A DNA stretch of 64,000 nucleotides from Xanthostigma xanthostigma (lineage: Eukaryota; Arthropoda; Insecta; Raphidioptera; Raphidiidae), in contig OY754464.1 of NCBI GenBank assembly GCA_963575645.1, positions 83,364,948 through 83,428,947 on the forward strand. The letters run 5' to 3'. This document shows positions 12,474 through 24,810 of the stretch, piece by piece. The stretch's first letter is position 1, and each line of letters opens with the position of its first letter. The notes under the pieces are model-generated. The model made no database searches, had not been told where the DNA came from, and saw only the letters and a list, made by a program, of their open reading frames with translations. The position numbers and the translations under genes are program-made.

Positions 12474-12877
12474 GTCCCTGCAAACACCCCCTGCACCCTT
12501 CATCTCAAATCTTTTCCCCTCGCCTAAAAACGATTCGCGCTCTCCCGAAGCTATTTTTAAAGCTAGAGGGTTCTGGTAAACGCCAAATGAAAGACTAAGA
12601 ATCAGACTACAGATCCTTCAGGCGAATTTTTTGCAAAACAGTCTCGCCTACGTGTGAAACATTACGTAACATATTATTTTTTTCAAAAGGTTGTAAGTTT
12701 TTTCAGGAATTTTTTTTCAAAAAATTCGCCTGAAGGATCTGTAGTCTGATTCTTTGTCTTTCATTTGGCGTTTACCAGAACCCTCTAGCTTTAAAAATAG
12801 CGTCGGGAGAGCGCGAACCGTTTTTAGGCGAGGGGAAAAGATTTGAGATGAAAGGTGCAGGGGGTATTTGCAGGGAC
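12474..12877. repeat. Long hairpin (foldback) repeat
   Basis: Inverted arms of about 165 bp run from GTCCCTGCAAACACC inward and are mirrored by GGGGTATTTGCAGGGAC. They are nearly identical over the GGTTCTGGTAAACGCC and CAGACTACAGATCCTTCAGG blocks. A spacer of about 70 bp separates them. No clear target duplication was found. Part of the arm is related to 5090-5160. Confidence 0.85.
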
Positions 12878-13226
12878 GAATACTCTTAAATAATGACTTG
12901 TTGTTTTGAAACTGTGCGCCCTATTTGCCGAAGTCTCTGGAATATTCTACGTGCAATTGGGTGGGTAGAATTTCTGGTCACTGATTAATAAGATTTAAGT
13001 GCTGAAGTGAATAAAGCGATTAACCGTTTGACGTGTCGTTAATTGAATAGCGACGATGGTGGCCGACTCTCTGATTGTTGGTTTCATTCCGCCGATGTAA
13101 TTGTCTGTAACTTTATCTATACTGACATTTTAAGGATTAGTTAACAGTCAACACTGTAGATATACAGTGAGCGCGCGTTCCTTTGTTTAAAACGTCTATC
13201 GAAAAGTCAAAGAGCGCGGCAGATTA

Positions 13227-13378
13227 CTTTTGACGTGATAACGTCTTATAAATTGATGGAATCACCAATCTTATAAATTGATAAAACACCGGCTGCATGC
13301 ACGAAAAAGTGTAACGTTCCTAACGTTCGTAACGCGTAACGTTCCGCCTGACCCTGTGCGTGCTTTTTGCTAATTTCT
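13227..13378 (-). repeat. Repeat O, copy 1
   Basis: About 150 bp containing GACGTGATAACGTCTTATAA, CACCGGCTGCATGCA and a degenerate AACGTTACG-type array. It is present in inverted orientation at 48360-48520. Function unknown. Confidence 0.75.
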
Positions 13379-13843
13379 CGCTCAATTTAAATCAGATCGG
13401 TTTGAAACCAGTCTTAAACGAAAGAGGAGAACATTTTACATAGATTTCGTATAACAGAATTTGCCTAAACAGTTTTTTTATACAAATTTATATAGAAAAA
13501 TATTTTATACAAATTTATATAGAAAAATAGCTGTATATTGCAATGTTGTCTAATGCATGGCGCGACGCGGTCGGTCGTCTTTGTTTGCCGTACATGGAAA
13601 TTAGAAAAGAACGTATGTCTTGTCTTAACATGAAAACGGCTGCATTTCTAATGTTTAATTCAATTTTTTGACATTAGTATTTTGTAAAATGCAACGCCTT
13701 CTAAGTTAAGTATTGGAATAACTAATTATTATTAGAACATAATACTTTGACAGTTGCAAACGTCACTTTTGACATTTCTTATCATTCCGACACCAAGGAT
13801 AAGCGGATTGAAACCAAATTTTGGGAGGTTTAGGTTATGTATT
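13379..13843. other. Unassigned stretch
   Basis: Holds a direct duplication of about 27 bp (ATACAAATTTATATAGAAAA at 13480 and 13508). No gene was recognised. Confidence 0.5.
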
Positions 13844-14290
13844 ACGGAATACGTTATCACGTAAAACTGTCGTCCGTAAACCGACTTTACAGACAACCAA
13901 TTTTTTTGAAGTAAAACTTCTTTAGGCACGCTTGACTTGGGGAGTAAGCTGGTGAATGCCTGACGAGAGCGTTTACGGAAAGTGCGTGATCGGGCGAGGC
14001 GAACGGAAGTTTAGAGGGAGATATAAGTTAGTGAAGATAGAAAGAGAGAGAGAGAGTTACGTTTCGTATATTACCGTAGGGGCAAGAGAGAGAGAGAGAG
14101 AGAGGTGCGTGCGCACTTTTTCTTTCTCTCTTCCTCAACAAATACTTCACTGGCTAGTGGCGCCATCAGGTGGCCGAAAATATAAGCAGTACTAACAATA
14201 GAATGACACATACTTGGCGCCATCAGGTGTCCGAAAATATAAGCAGTACTTTTTACTTGCCAGTGGCGCTATCGGGTGACTAAAATCCAA
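13844..14290 (+). mobile_element. Terminal-inverted-repeat family I, copy 1, with GA microsatellites
   Basis: Contains TTGAAGTAAAACTTCTTTAG and GGCACGCTTGACTTGGGGAG, the family terminus also seen at 20295, 46940-46976 and 52543-53186. The preceding segment (TTACGGAATACGTTATCACG to GTCGTCCGTAAACCGACTTT) recurs inverted at 47925-47985. Two GA-rich runs lie at 14040-14056 and 14087-14103. The block TGGCGCCATCAGGTGGCCG occurs at 14158 and, slightly altered, at 14216. Confidence 0.6.
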
Positions 14291-14936
14291 CGAGAGCTAA
14301 GTAATTGCAATGTATTACTTTTGTTTTCATTATCTTTATGTATAGAATATTAGCAGTTTAAAAATGATCTTTTGAAAACAAACTTTTAGTGTATAGAATG
14401 CATAAATCGAATTGATCGAATTGAATTTTGAAATTATAAAAACCAATAATTTTTCCGCATCATTTTCTCATCCTTTATTGTAGTCTGATTTTACAATGAC
14501 GATTGCGGACAGAAATCTTGGATGGCGACATCAGTTAGTTTGCAATGCTATAGTCTGTCAATTCCTGTTTTATTAGATCGGGGGCGGATCTACATAGGGA
14601 CTGATAGGGCTTAAACCCTGGGCCACCGAGTATCAGGGGCCCATAAAAATAAAATTATCATACATTTTTAATACCTTTTCATTAACAATAAGCACGTATC
14701 GTATTATAAAACAGGATATTTTAAATTAATAGCATTATTATGGGTGAATTATAACATTTTTTTGGTAGAATTTTAACATATTTTTGGGTAATTTTTGATA
14801 TTTTTCAGGTGAAATTTGACGATTTTTTGGATGAATTGTGACAATTTTTTTGTGTATATTTTCACATGTTCTTGGATGAAATTTGACATTTTCAGATTAA
14901 TTTTGACATATTTTCCGGTTAATTTTGATGTCGCTA
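14291..14936. other. Unassigned AT-rich stretch
   Basis: 14582-14645 (GGGGCGGATCTACATAGGGA and onward) resembles 3' ends of interspersed repeats. 14740-14930 is a loose array of TTTTTGG(A/G)TGAATT-like motifs. Confidence 0.4.
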
Positions 14937-15156
14937 CTTGGTACTAAAACAGTTTTTTTTTGTTTACTTCTGAACTCTTAGCTTTGAGTAAATTATATCA
15001 AATGTCGTTACGTGTTACTAAAACAGTTTTTTTTAAGAAAACACCGTAATTTTGGACAAAATCTTTAATAAAAACTACCCTATAGCGTAAGTAGCACCAA
15101 GCAAGACACATTTACAAAATTTCATTAAAATCAGTTCAGTGGTTTCGGAGATTAGT
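14937..15156 (-). mobile_element. Helitron Q fragment, copy 2
   Basis: Shares with 37500-37790 the blocks GGTACTAAAACAG, CTTCTGAACT(C/A)(T/A)TAGCTTTGAG and GCACCAAGCAAGACACATTT. Two degenerate internal units are present. The terminal sequences are missing. Confidence 0.65.
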
Positions 15157-15276
15157 GCGGCCAAAATAGCTCAGTTAGGATAGCGTTCCGTGTATATGTT
15201 CATTGGACATTTTTGACTTGAAATCACCCCAGCAACACAGTCCCAGGCTATGGCAGTCATGTCGTGGGACATCCTG
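15157..15276 (-). mobile_element. One arm of TA-flanked element G, copy 1
   Basis: The 3' arm of the element seen complete at 39864-40377: AGCTCAGTTAGGATAGCGTT ... CATGTCGTGGGACATCCTG followed by TA. It is joined directly to the Helitron Q fragment. Confidence 0.7.
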
Positions 15277-16559
15277 TATGTAGATTTTTAATTTTGTGAT
15301 CTGATTTTGAATTTCCAGCTTAAAGAACAGACTATAGCAGTAGCTTTCGCTTTATAAATTCAAATGAATCGGTATCAAATCGAGCAGAAGATAGAGGAAT
15401 TGTGGGTAGTATGTCTCTGGCTGTCCGCTCTGGCGGGACTGAATAGAGGGAATATTCTGTCCCATTTCTGTGGGGATAATGACTGTCAATTTTAATGCGA
15501 CCCCAATATAAACGGCTGCAGATCATTTGATACAAATTATTCAACGCAGGATTTCAATTTGCGATATTGAGCTTAATTCAATGATTGCAGGATTCTTCAT
15601 TTTACTTTTTAATTAACATTGTTTTACGTTATCTATTGTCGATCGTTTTCAAATGGATCGTAGGCGAATACTGTGCGATCGGCGAAAGAAGACCGGTGGG
15701 GAAAGGGCAAGAAGTCGTTGATGTGTTCCCAAATTATCGGAATTCATAGGCGGCGCATAGCAAGGCATGCAAACAATGTATAGCTTTAAATTTTAAGGCA
15801 TTATTTTGAGCCTCTAACTCGCACATTTTAATTACATTTGCTATGACCTCCCTAGGGCCACTTCTAACTGTTTTTCCCTTTTTACTTTCCATTTTGATGA
15901 TATTCAGACAACACCCCTCAACTTAGTCCGTGAACGCACACCTATGTACTGTCTGGTGTATGATTTTTTTGTACTGTTAGCAAGTGTCGCTGTGTAGTCG
16001 TACAGCTATAGCAATAGTACAATTATCGCGAGACGACAATTGCGACACGTTTGGTCGACTGGACTCCCTTATTGCATAGAAGCGGTTCCAGGATCATTAC
16101 CTTTTACCAATATAAAATACATGTGCGCTCTTCTGCAATAAGGTCATAGGACTACATACCACAGACCGGTCTTCTTTTAAAAATCCAACAGTAATTAATC
16201 CTACCAAAAATATAAATGTGACAAAAAGAGAGCCAAGTTCGATACGAAAGGCAAAGTGGGTTTGTCGGCTTTGTCGAAAAAAAGAAGTAAGTACGATCTA
16301 AAGGTCGCTGCACACCTCGTGTGCTGGTTTTGCTGCTAGTTTCCAAGAGAAATGTGAATTCTATAATGTCAATAAGTTAGTGAATTATTTTAATCTATAA
16401 TAATAATAATAATAATAATATTAGAAAGGTTACTTCATTTGTTTTAATTTTGTGACAATAATTTTACATTTAAAAGAAACTAATAATTTTAAAAATTAAC
16501 ATTAACCAGTATTCACTATTGAAAATATAAAAAATAGTTGGCAAAACCAAAAGTGCACA
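15277..16559. other. Unassigned stretch
   Basis: No repeat partner or gene recognised. 16402-16425 is an AAT microsatellite. Confidence 0.4.
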
Positions 16560-16745
16560 TCCCGCAAGTTTTCCACTGTACATATTATAATGAAAAAAAT
16601 TGAGAAAATAGATTTAAAAAAAAACAATTAAAAAAATAAAAATAAAATGGAATAGAAAAAAAAATACTACTTGGTGTCAGCGGGAATCGAACTCGGCACC
16701 TTGCTATTACTGGACTACGCGTTTAACCACTCGGCCATTCTGATA
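16560..16745 (-). mobile_element. tRNA-derived SINE T, copy 1
   Basis: The minus strand carries a tRNA-like head (GGCCGAGTGGTTAAACGCG, then GAGTTCGATTCCCGCTGACA) that provides pol III A and B boxes. A T-rich body follows (TCTATTCCATTTTATTTT, later TTCTCAATTTTTTTC). The same head-plus-body order occurs at 54453-54720, which supports a SINE family rather than a lone tRNA pseudogene. Confidence 0.65.
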
Positions 16746-17529
16746 TCCCAGCTTGCGTTGTTTTTGTGGTATAGAAGTGGAGCAGTTATTCTACGTAATA
16801 CACTACATTACAATAACAGTAATAGGTATTTTTTTGTTTTTTTAAGGTTTTTTATTTTAACTATTAGCTGTCAAAAATAATAAAATAAAACTGTTTATAA
16901 AAATTAAACTACTGAACACATTTATGTGAATTTAAATAGGGTTCTGGTCTGATACTAAACAAAGTGAATAAAATATAACCCAAGGCAATCCGACCAAAAT
17001 TGCGATCTGTAGAGTCGTGACGTACATACGTACATCCGTACATACGTACAGACCAACCGACAACTGCTGTTTGTGATTTTCAATTACAATTTTAATAGTA
17101 TTTATGAACTCGAATTGATTTAAAAATGGTTCTGTTTTATAGATCAGAATCTCCTCTTTTCAAAAAGCTTCAATTTGAATGGATTTCGTGTGAAATTAAC
17201 TTAGATATAACTTCTTATATGAACGAAAGTCAGCTCTGACGCTCAAAGCGATAATAAAGCACATACCGCTAATTTAGCGGTATGTGCAATAACAATAACA
17301 ATTAACAAGTTGAGTGACACCATGTTCTCAATCCATAACAACAATATACTGATAACATGTGACAGCATTTGAAAACTATGAAGATGATACAAAACGTATC
17401 GAAACGTTATTGTATTAAATGCAAGTTTAAAAAAATTTCAGTATTGCTTCATTTTCGATCCTTATGCCACGGAATTCTTTCCAAAACTCTATCAATAATA
17501 ATAATGCGTTTAACGTCCGTTTCTCGACT
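16746..17529. other. Unassigned stretch with a perfect hairpin
   Basis: 17025-17055 is a short ACGTACATACGTACATCCG repeat. The 29-bp hairpin at 17259-17287 is listed separately. No gene was recognised. Confidence 0.4.
17259..17287. repeat. Perfect 14-bp inverted repeat
   Basis: GCACATACCGCTAA and TTAGCGGTATGTGC flank a single T, giving a perfect hairpin in DNA or RNA. No poly-T tail follows and no gene lies nearby. Confidence 0.9.
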
Positions 17530-17907
17530 TTATGTCATAACAGACGCCATTCGCACCATTACTATTTTTTCCCGTTATTTTCTACCATTTTTAAACTTCA
17601 ACTTAATTAATAGCAATGGGCGAATGAAGGAATTTTTAGGAAATTAGAATAAGGTAGACAAATTTTGAGCATAGGAGTTTGACAGGTAATCGGCCATGGC
17701 CTTGAATAAGGAACCATCTCGATATTTATCTGGAATTGTTGAGGGAAACCATGGAAAACCACAACAAGATGGCCGGTACAGGAATTACCGTTTCTCGGCG
17801 AGAGGCAGCAGGAAAAAGTCTCAGCCACATCTGCCCCCGCCGGGATTCGAACCCGGTACTTCCCGAATGCGAGTCTAATGCTTTCACCGCTACGCCACCC
17901 CGCTCGG
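17530..17907 (-). mobile_element. tRNA-derived SINE S, copy 1
   Basis: Reading the minus strand from 17907, a tRNA-like head (GGGGTGGCGTAGCGGTGAAA, then ACCGGGTTCGAATCCCGGCG) gives clear A and B boxes. A conserved body follows with ACTTTTTCCTGCTGCCTCTC, ATCGAGATGGTTCCTTATTC and, near the 3' end, CCATTCGCACCATTACT on the plus strand. The same 380-bp unit lies at 53691-54072. A truncated copy is at 63866, a split copy around 58430-58900 and a decayed one at 36195. Confidence 0.85.
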
Positions 17908-18118
17908 TTATTTTAGTCTATATGAAATAGGTATATATATTATGTGTTAGGTATATTATACGTGGTTGTGGAATTATGACGGGGGGAAGGGGTATGCAAG
18001 AGCGAGACAAGTGAGAAACGATCGTTAAAAAAACTGTACAGATGCTATCAATTGCTTATTTGGTTGCTAACTATCTTCTATTGATCTTATCAATGTCTTT
18101 ATATTGACCAATATCATA
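17908..18118. other. Unassigned spacer
   Basis: Short AT-rich spacer between SINE S and Helitron A; nothing recognised. Confidence 0.4.
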
Positions 18119-18700
18119 TCAGATATATTAATACGCTAAGGTTAAAGATGTTTGCCTCCCTTTTTAGAAAAAACCTCACAATTTCTCCACATAAATTATA
18201 TATCATTTTACAGATAATTGCTTGCTCTACTGACATCGACAACTAAAAAAATTATTATTGCTTTTGTTTTTGTAAATTAATTAAAAAACAGCAACGCTGA
18301 ACAACGTCTGCCATCTGACGACTTTAATTTTGAAACAACGTCAACACTTCGATCTGTCATCTGACCTTCATATTGTAAATACTGCATACTGCCATCTGAC
18401 GGCTTTAATTTTGAAACAGCGAGCAACGCTGAATAACGTCACAGCAATGCTGCATGATACCATCTGACGGCTTAGCTCAACGCTTTTGCTACTCGCGCCT
18501 CTATATGACAATTTTAGTAAAATATTTCTTCGATCTGTCATCTGGGCTTCATATTGTAATACAACGAAAAGAAGAACGTTATAAGCAGTGTGCAAAATTA
18601 GAAACGAATTGAATACCTGCAATCATATTTAAAAAATAATTTTGTAAAGTGATAATTATTATACTTGTTTAGTGCGAATAATTCGCACAGGTCACTCTAG
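18119..18700 (+). mobile_element. Non-autonomous Helitron A, copy 3
   Basis: 5' TCAGATATATTAATACGC, 3' hairpin GTGCGAATAATTCGCAC then AGGTCACTCTAG, inserted between A and T. About 95% similar by eye to copies 2 and 4, with one internal deletion of about 15 bp. Confidence 0.88.
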
Positions 18701-19431
18701 TCTAACAAATAATGTTTGTCATCATCAAATAACGGATGAGGGTATATATTTCTAATACCGGATCTCGCACTATTTAATGCAGAATTCATTTCGGACGTGT
18801 TATAGTTCGGTATCTCCGTGAAAGAAGTGTGTATTGTATATATAGGGGGTTCTTGAACGCGTGCTCAGGAGTGCCTCTTGTGACAATCTCTTTTTAATTG
18901 GGTGCTACAAGGAAATACTTTGTAAAAGATTCATTCAACTTGCCATCTAGATATATATGCATACATTAAAGTATTGTATACTGTGCCGCGCCGTGTTACT
19001 GTTGCAATTGAAATGTGCTTATTTATGTACTCACTTGTTATACCTACCTACTTATACAACCGTACGTACGCGGGTTATACAAGATGATTTTTTATTACTC
19101 ATGCGGGAAAAGTGGTATCTTTACGCATGCTGTTACGGTTGAAAAGTAGCTATTTTCATTCGCGTGCGGAAACTTTATTTGTCGCACTGAAATTATTGTT
19201 TGCCGCACGAAAATTCAGAGAAAAAAACAAAACAATAACGGTGTTAATGTCAACGAAACAAACTGTCATTTGAAGCAGATTTGAGGTTAAAATTTTCGAT
19301 TATGGAATTTTATTCTTGACAATTTTAACTGCATTTTCAACTTTTTAATTTTAATTTTTATTACTTCTAATTTCTTTTTTTAATTCGTAATAAAATTTTA
19401 ATTTCAATTTAATTTAATTCGTAATAAAAAA
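18701..19431. other. Unassigned stretch
   Basis: 18732-18772 repeats the block at 12269-12309. The remainder has no recognised features. Confidence 0.4.
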
Positions 19432-19520
19432 TAGTATGTGCAACTCGTGCGGCATTGTCAATTTCCCCCTCGCTTTCGTGAGCAATCGACAACTTGCCGC
19501 ACTAGTTGCACAATATACTA
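19432..19520. repeat. Short foldback repeat
   Basis: TAGTATGTGCAACTCGTGCG at the left is mirrored by CGCACTAGTTGCACAATATACTA at the right, around a GC-rich centre (CCCCCTCGCTTTCGTGAGC). Confidence 0.75.
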
Positions 19521-19584
19521 TTGTTTAATTGTACAACGTTGACAGCACACTAATTATCCACCTCTGTACGCTGACAGAAAAAAA

Positions 19585-20212
19585 CATTCCAGCCAATTGG
19601 GCGACGGGACCATTCCAACTTCTAAAATGTTGACGTTTGATTATTATAAAGAAAATAAAATTTTTGATATCGCGTGAGGTGACGCGGGTAATCGCTAGTA
19701 TTATATTTGCTATTCGTTGCTATAATTACCTATATAATATGTTCCACGTCATGTAAACATTAATCAAAGCATGCCGAATTTGTTTATTTCTGACAGATCC
19801 ATAAAACAAACGAGCGGCTGAATTTTTTTATTTTCAAAATATTTCTGAAACTATAAAGTTTAGAAAAAAAAATTTTTAACAAAACTTTCTTGAAGAAATA
19901 AATAGAATAATAATCTGTCATGAAAAGTATACCGTTATTATATAAAAAATACCGTTATAGCATATATCTCTTCTGCGCATGCGCCGATTTTGTCCAAAAA
20001 CAATAGGGCTCTACATATTTGCATACCGAACATCCTCCCAAAATTTGGTTTCAATCCGCTCATCCGTTTGACCTGTACCGTGTTCACAGACTAACGGACG
20101 CACACATTTTTTTTTAAAAATATGTTTTTTGGATTCGGGGGACCTCAAAACGGAAAGATATTGTAAAATTTTTGAAAAGTGATTTTTGACCTAAACTAGT
20201 ACCATTCCCCAC
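19585..20212 (-). repeat. Repeat L, copy 2
   Basis: About 630 bp shared with 22117-22700 and 43321-43720 in the opposite orientation. Marker blocks are CTTCTGCGCATGCGCCGATT, CATCCTCCCAAAATTTGG and TTCACAGACTAACGGACGCA. One end begins at AGGTCAAAAATCACTTTTC on the minus strand. Type undetermined; no transposase or RT is present. Confidence 0.75.
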
Positions 20213-20291
20213 TTGTGGGTTGATATGGTAAAACGAGAGCGAACTATAATTACGGAGCTGACGCGCTATTAAAGTAATTTAGAGCATTTTT

Positions 20292-20480
20292 GAAGTAAAA
20301 CTTGTTTAGGGCAGGGGAGTAAGCTGGTGAATGCGTGACGAGAGCGTTTACGAAAAGTGTGATCGGGCGACGCGAACGGAAGTTGACGCGAACGGTGATT
20401 TTGGATGACAAATACTTCACTGGCTAGTGGCGCCATCAGGTGGCCGAAACAAATGCGTCACTGGCTAGTGGCGCCATTTT
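20292..20480 (+). mobile_element. Family I fragment, copy 2
   Basis: Starts TTTTTGAAGTAAAACTTG and continues with AAGCTGGTGAATGCGTGACG and TGGCGCCATCAGGTGGCCG, as at 13905-14240. No right terminus is present. Confidence 0.6.
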
Positions 20481-21542
20481 CGAGAAAATCGACATCGATC
20501 CGAATTTTGGGTGTTAAAATAAAAAAAAAAAATTCTCACTTTGTATACTTTTACAACTTTTTCTTAGGTGTCCTCAACTAATTAAAAATAACAAGTAGAC
20601 TGAAAACATTCGGTATAAAAATACAAAATGATCACTTTTTTTCTCTTGGTTATTTTGTTGTTCGTGAATAGATGTTTGAAAGACTTTCATTTGAAATATA
20701 ACCGTCATAAGTGCACTTATTTGATAATGGTTAGACGTTACGTTTGTATATGAATATTCACGCAAACCATTATACTTTAGTTAATTGCTCGAATAAGCTC
20801 GACACCGTTTGTTATTTCAATGAAATTGAGATACAGATTCTGTTTATTAAAACGTTAACAAATATAAATTTGACTCCAAATCTTCTTGATTTCCGGGCTT
20901 GTATGCCGTGGTCCATTGGTATTTCTACCTGACGTTTCGTCTACAACTGCGGTGGAAGGTTTGAATCTAAGTAAAATCTGGACACTAACACTCGGGTGTA
21001 TGTTTAGGAGGTTGAGCCGTTTTACGAAGCTAATGAAAAAAATCTGAAATAAAGTTTTTTTAATAAATTTTTTTATGACAAAATTTTCTGTAAAAAATCC
21101 AAAACCATTAGGAGATTTATAAAGTTAAAAATTAAAAAAAAACTTTTACATGTAGTCTTATGGAAAATATGTCAACCTAGCATGCAAACTGTTCATTTTA
21201 ATTTTTTGCAAATAACCAAATAATGTCAGCAGTTCCGAAAACTAACTATGTAAAGCATCGATGTCTTACGCTTATTTTAATATTTTTTCCAATTTAATTA
21301 GGAGACTTTTAATCATTAAAAAAAATTATTAAACCTTAGCACTTTTCGATTATGGACTTTTATTCTTGGCAATTTTAACAATTTTAACTGAATTTTCAAC
21401 TTTTTAATGATTTAATTTTAATTTTTATTACTTCTAATTTCTTTTTTTAATTATTTACTACAAAAATATGTAAAATACAGATATTTACATAAATTTATTT
21501 TTTCTAACCTAACTTTCTACAAAAAATTCAAAAGTTAGTCCA
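20481..21542. other. Unassigned AT-rich stretch
   Basis: No gene or named repeat. 21345-21470 repeats part of 19298-19400 (CGATTATGGA(A/C)TTTTATTCTTG). Confidence 0.4.
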
Positions 21543-22116
21543 TTAAGGCTGAGCTATACCAGCTGATCTGAACAGAAACGAAGAAATTGACTATTTGATA
21601 CTCTATCTCTTTTATTTTACTAAAGGCGTTTCTATGTGTGTGTGAGCACACTAGTTAAGAAAGATAAAGATAAATAGAAGCGGCATAATATTAACTAGAA
21701 TGAAAGAAAATATTCCCCATAAACCAAATATTATAATAAAGGTTAAAACACATTGGTGCGTCTAGTATAACTGTTATCAGCTACTATATTTAATAATTTT
21801 ATTGTCAAGGCTATTCCCAAGTATGGTCCAGCAGGCGCTTCAGGGATTTAGTAGTACCGCACTGATCAGTATTACACTGGCCGACAACACATGATATAAT
21901 ATTGCCATGTCAGGAAATATTCGATGAATATTGATGTGTTCAAAATATTGCAGTATTGAATGATTATTTTACATATCACTACATATATTATATAAAGCAA
22001 TGTTCCTTGTGTATGTTTTTCTGCTTGTCCGCTGGTAACACGAGAAATACTGAAGAAATTCCATTGCCGTTTTTACCATGTGATATCTATAACATCATAA
22101 ATGTAGAATAGTACTG

Positions 22117-22700
22117 ATTTAGGTCAAAATTCACTTTTCAAAATTTTACAATATTTTTCGTTTTGAAAAAACTGTGCGTCTGTTTGTTTGTGAACACCAT
22201 ACAGGTCAAACTAATAAACGATTGAAACCAAATTTTGGGAGGATGTTTAGAATGCAAATATGAATAGCCCTATTGTTTTGGGGAAAATCGGCACATGCGC
22301 AGAAGAGATATATGCTATAACGGTTTTTTTTATATAATAACGGTATACTTTTTATAACGGATTATTATTTTATTTATTTTTTTATGAAAGTTTTATTAAA
22401 TTTTTTTTCTTAACTTTATAGTTTCGGAAATATTTTGAAAATAAAAAAAACAGCTGTTCTGTTGTTCTGTAGATCTGTCAGAAATAAACTAGTTAAGCAT
22501 GCTTTGATTAATTTTTACATGATTAATTTTACCATGGCAACGGATATTAAATAGGTATAATATTGAATATTAGCCATTACCTGCGTCACCTCACGTGAAA
22601 ATTTTATTTTCTTTTTTATACGATATAAACTGTCAATATTTTAAAAATTGGAATGGTCCTGTCACCCAATTGGCTGGAAATTTTTTTAGAAAGTTTAGGT
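22117..22700 (+). repeat. Repeat L, copy 1
   Basis: Same order of blocks as 19585-20212 but inverted, from TTTAGGTCAAAATTCACTTT to CACCCAATTGGCTGGAAAT. It differs by many small indels, so it is older or independently diverged. Confidence 0.75.
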
Positions 22701-24790
22701 CAGTGCCCGAGTGCGAGACAGATTGATTCAAAATTTGAGATCGGACAAGCGAAATGAGTGATTGATGTATTAATTTATTGGTTTTTATATTTTATAATTT
22801 TTACCAGTGGGAGTCTTCAAGTAATTCAAGAATTACAATGCACAAAATTTTACATATACCTAGTATATTACATAATATAATAATATAATTTAATTTACTC
22901 AATTTGACCAAAAATAACAGTTGAAAAATCGATAGGAATCAATCTGACAACGAATAAAAGTTTTTAAATAATGAAATAAAATATTAGTAAAAAAAATTAT
23001 AAAGACAATCGCTTTTGTTGAAAATCACTAAAAGGAAAAAAACAATTTTTCATTATTTATTAATAATTTATGTTCATAATTATAAAGCGGGGACTGTAAA
23101 ATCTATGATCCTTTATTAATCATAACCCACGCTTTCATAATTAGTAATCACGAATCTAAATTATTAAAAATTATTTTTTCCTTTTTAGTACATTTCAATA
23201 TGAGCTTCTCTTTAGGAAATGTCTACTAATATTTTATTTTGTTCCTTTTCGTTTTTCAAAATTTTTACTATTAAAACATTAATTTATTAAAATTAATTGA
23301 TAACTTAATTTTAAAACCAATTGACTCCAGTATTGATTTGAAATTTTGTAGGTACACATATGTATTATATGTGTACAAAATTTCAAATCGGTAGGATATA
23401 TATTATTATATAGCGTTCACCATATCGGGTTACAATGACGTCAAATAGCTCATCGTATTTCACTCGTCAAACTCTTTCATTAATTGATACCCATGTCAAG
23501 AAGATTTTGAAGAAAAAAGGTAATCCGCCATCTTAGGGCGTCCGCCATGTTGAATTTATGCATCGTGACCGGACTTATACGCGTGTGCAAAATTTCAAAG
23601 CTCTAACTTAGTTACGTCTAGTCGAAAAAAATAAAAAAAAATCTAAAATGACGTTAACATCATATCAAAATATCATGTTCTAATAATCGAGTTATACTTA
23701 AATCTATGTAAAATTTTCTCCTCTTTCGTTCTGATTTAATTTGAGCGACTTATAAGCATAAAACCTTTTTGTTTTTGGGACCAAAATTCAAAAGTCCGGT
23801 TCCGTTAGGCTCTGTCCCGTGCTCTCCCTTAGTAAAAATATTTGGGGATCCCCTACCCTCCGATTTTCTTAAAATGAACGACCTTTTTTTACCTTCTTTA
23901 TAAATTGTTGTTACTGTGTTATTTTTGCTAGAAATATTATTTGTATTAAAATATTTTTAAAACAGCTTTAGCTGGAATTTGCGTATTTATCAAGAAAAAT
24001 ATATTAATATAGTTGTTCTCGTAGTATAATATTATCTGAAGTTCCCATTTTTTTTTTATGAAAAATAGGTATTTATATTAAAATTCAAAACCACATCATT
24101 CACTTATAAAAAATATAAAAGAAAACGCGTTAAGTTTAATGTCACCTTTACTGTTATAACTTTATCAAACCACACCTACAACCAATCATACGCATATATA
24201 ATACAATTCATGTATGATTCTTTTATGTATGTGTATAAATGTGTGACGTATAAAAAGTATTTGTATCCCTTATTTTTAAACCGAAATTTTCAACATTTGT
24301 AGTGTCTCGGGAATTCCACGATTTTGAAGATACTGTTCACTTGTTGAACGAGAAATATGGCTTAAATGAAAGAAAAAAGATCATAGTCTGAGGCTACGTC
24401 GAAAAAATAACACATTTATATTATTTACCTAGGAAAAATTAAGTGAAAATAGCAATGTTTGATTACGGTTGATGTAACCAATTTTTTTTCTTGGCTTAAA
24501 CATTCAAAATCTTCAGTTTTCTCGACCAGGTTTCATTTTCTAGATCATTATCTATCGTGAATAATTTTTTTCGTAGATTAAAACCATTTAGTTTTCTTGA
24601 TATCATGGAAATAAAAAACATACATTTCAAAAGGCTTTTACAGAAAACCCAAAAACATTTTCCAAAAAAAAATTTCGTCACATGATGTCAAACATAGTCT
24701 TCAACAAGATGGGCATGGTTAAAAAGGCATAAAACAAATGGGTCGGCAAAGGGAACGTGTTAAACAATTGGTGTATGGCGGGTTGCATCA
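22701..24790. other. AT-rich stretch, no recognisable gene
   Basis: A hairpin at 23336-23386 (GAAATTTTGTA...ACACATATG mirrored by CATATGTGTACAAAATTTC in part) and a repeat-like block CCGCCATCTTAGGGCGTCCG at 23526 are the only structures noted. Confidence 0.4.
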
Positions 24791-24810
24791 CTGGTATACC
24801 TCAGCCTTAA

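Larger units (their letters stand above)
21543..24810. mobile_element. Possible TTAA-bounded element of 3.3 kb
   Basis: TTAAGGCTGAGCTATACCAG at 21543-21562 is mirrored by CTGGTATACCTCAGCCTTAA at 24791-24810, with 19 of 20 bases matching. TTAA at both ends fits piggyBac or Kolobok target duplications. The interior contains repeat L copy 1 and AT-rich filler but no transposase. Alternatively these are ends of two separate small elements that happen to face each other. Confidence 0.45.

Noticed and set aside
13956..14195. 79-codon frame rich in Arg-Glu
   Set aside because: Driven by GA microsatellites.
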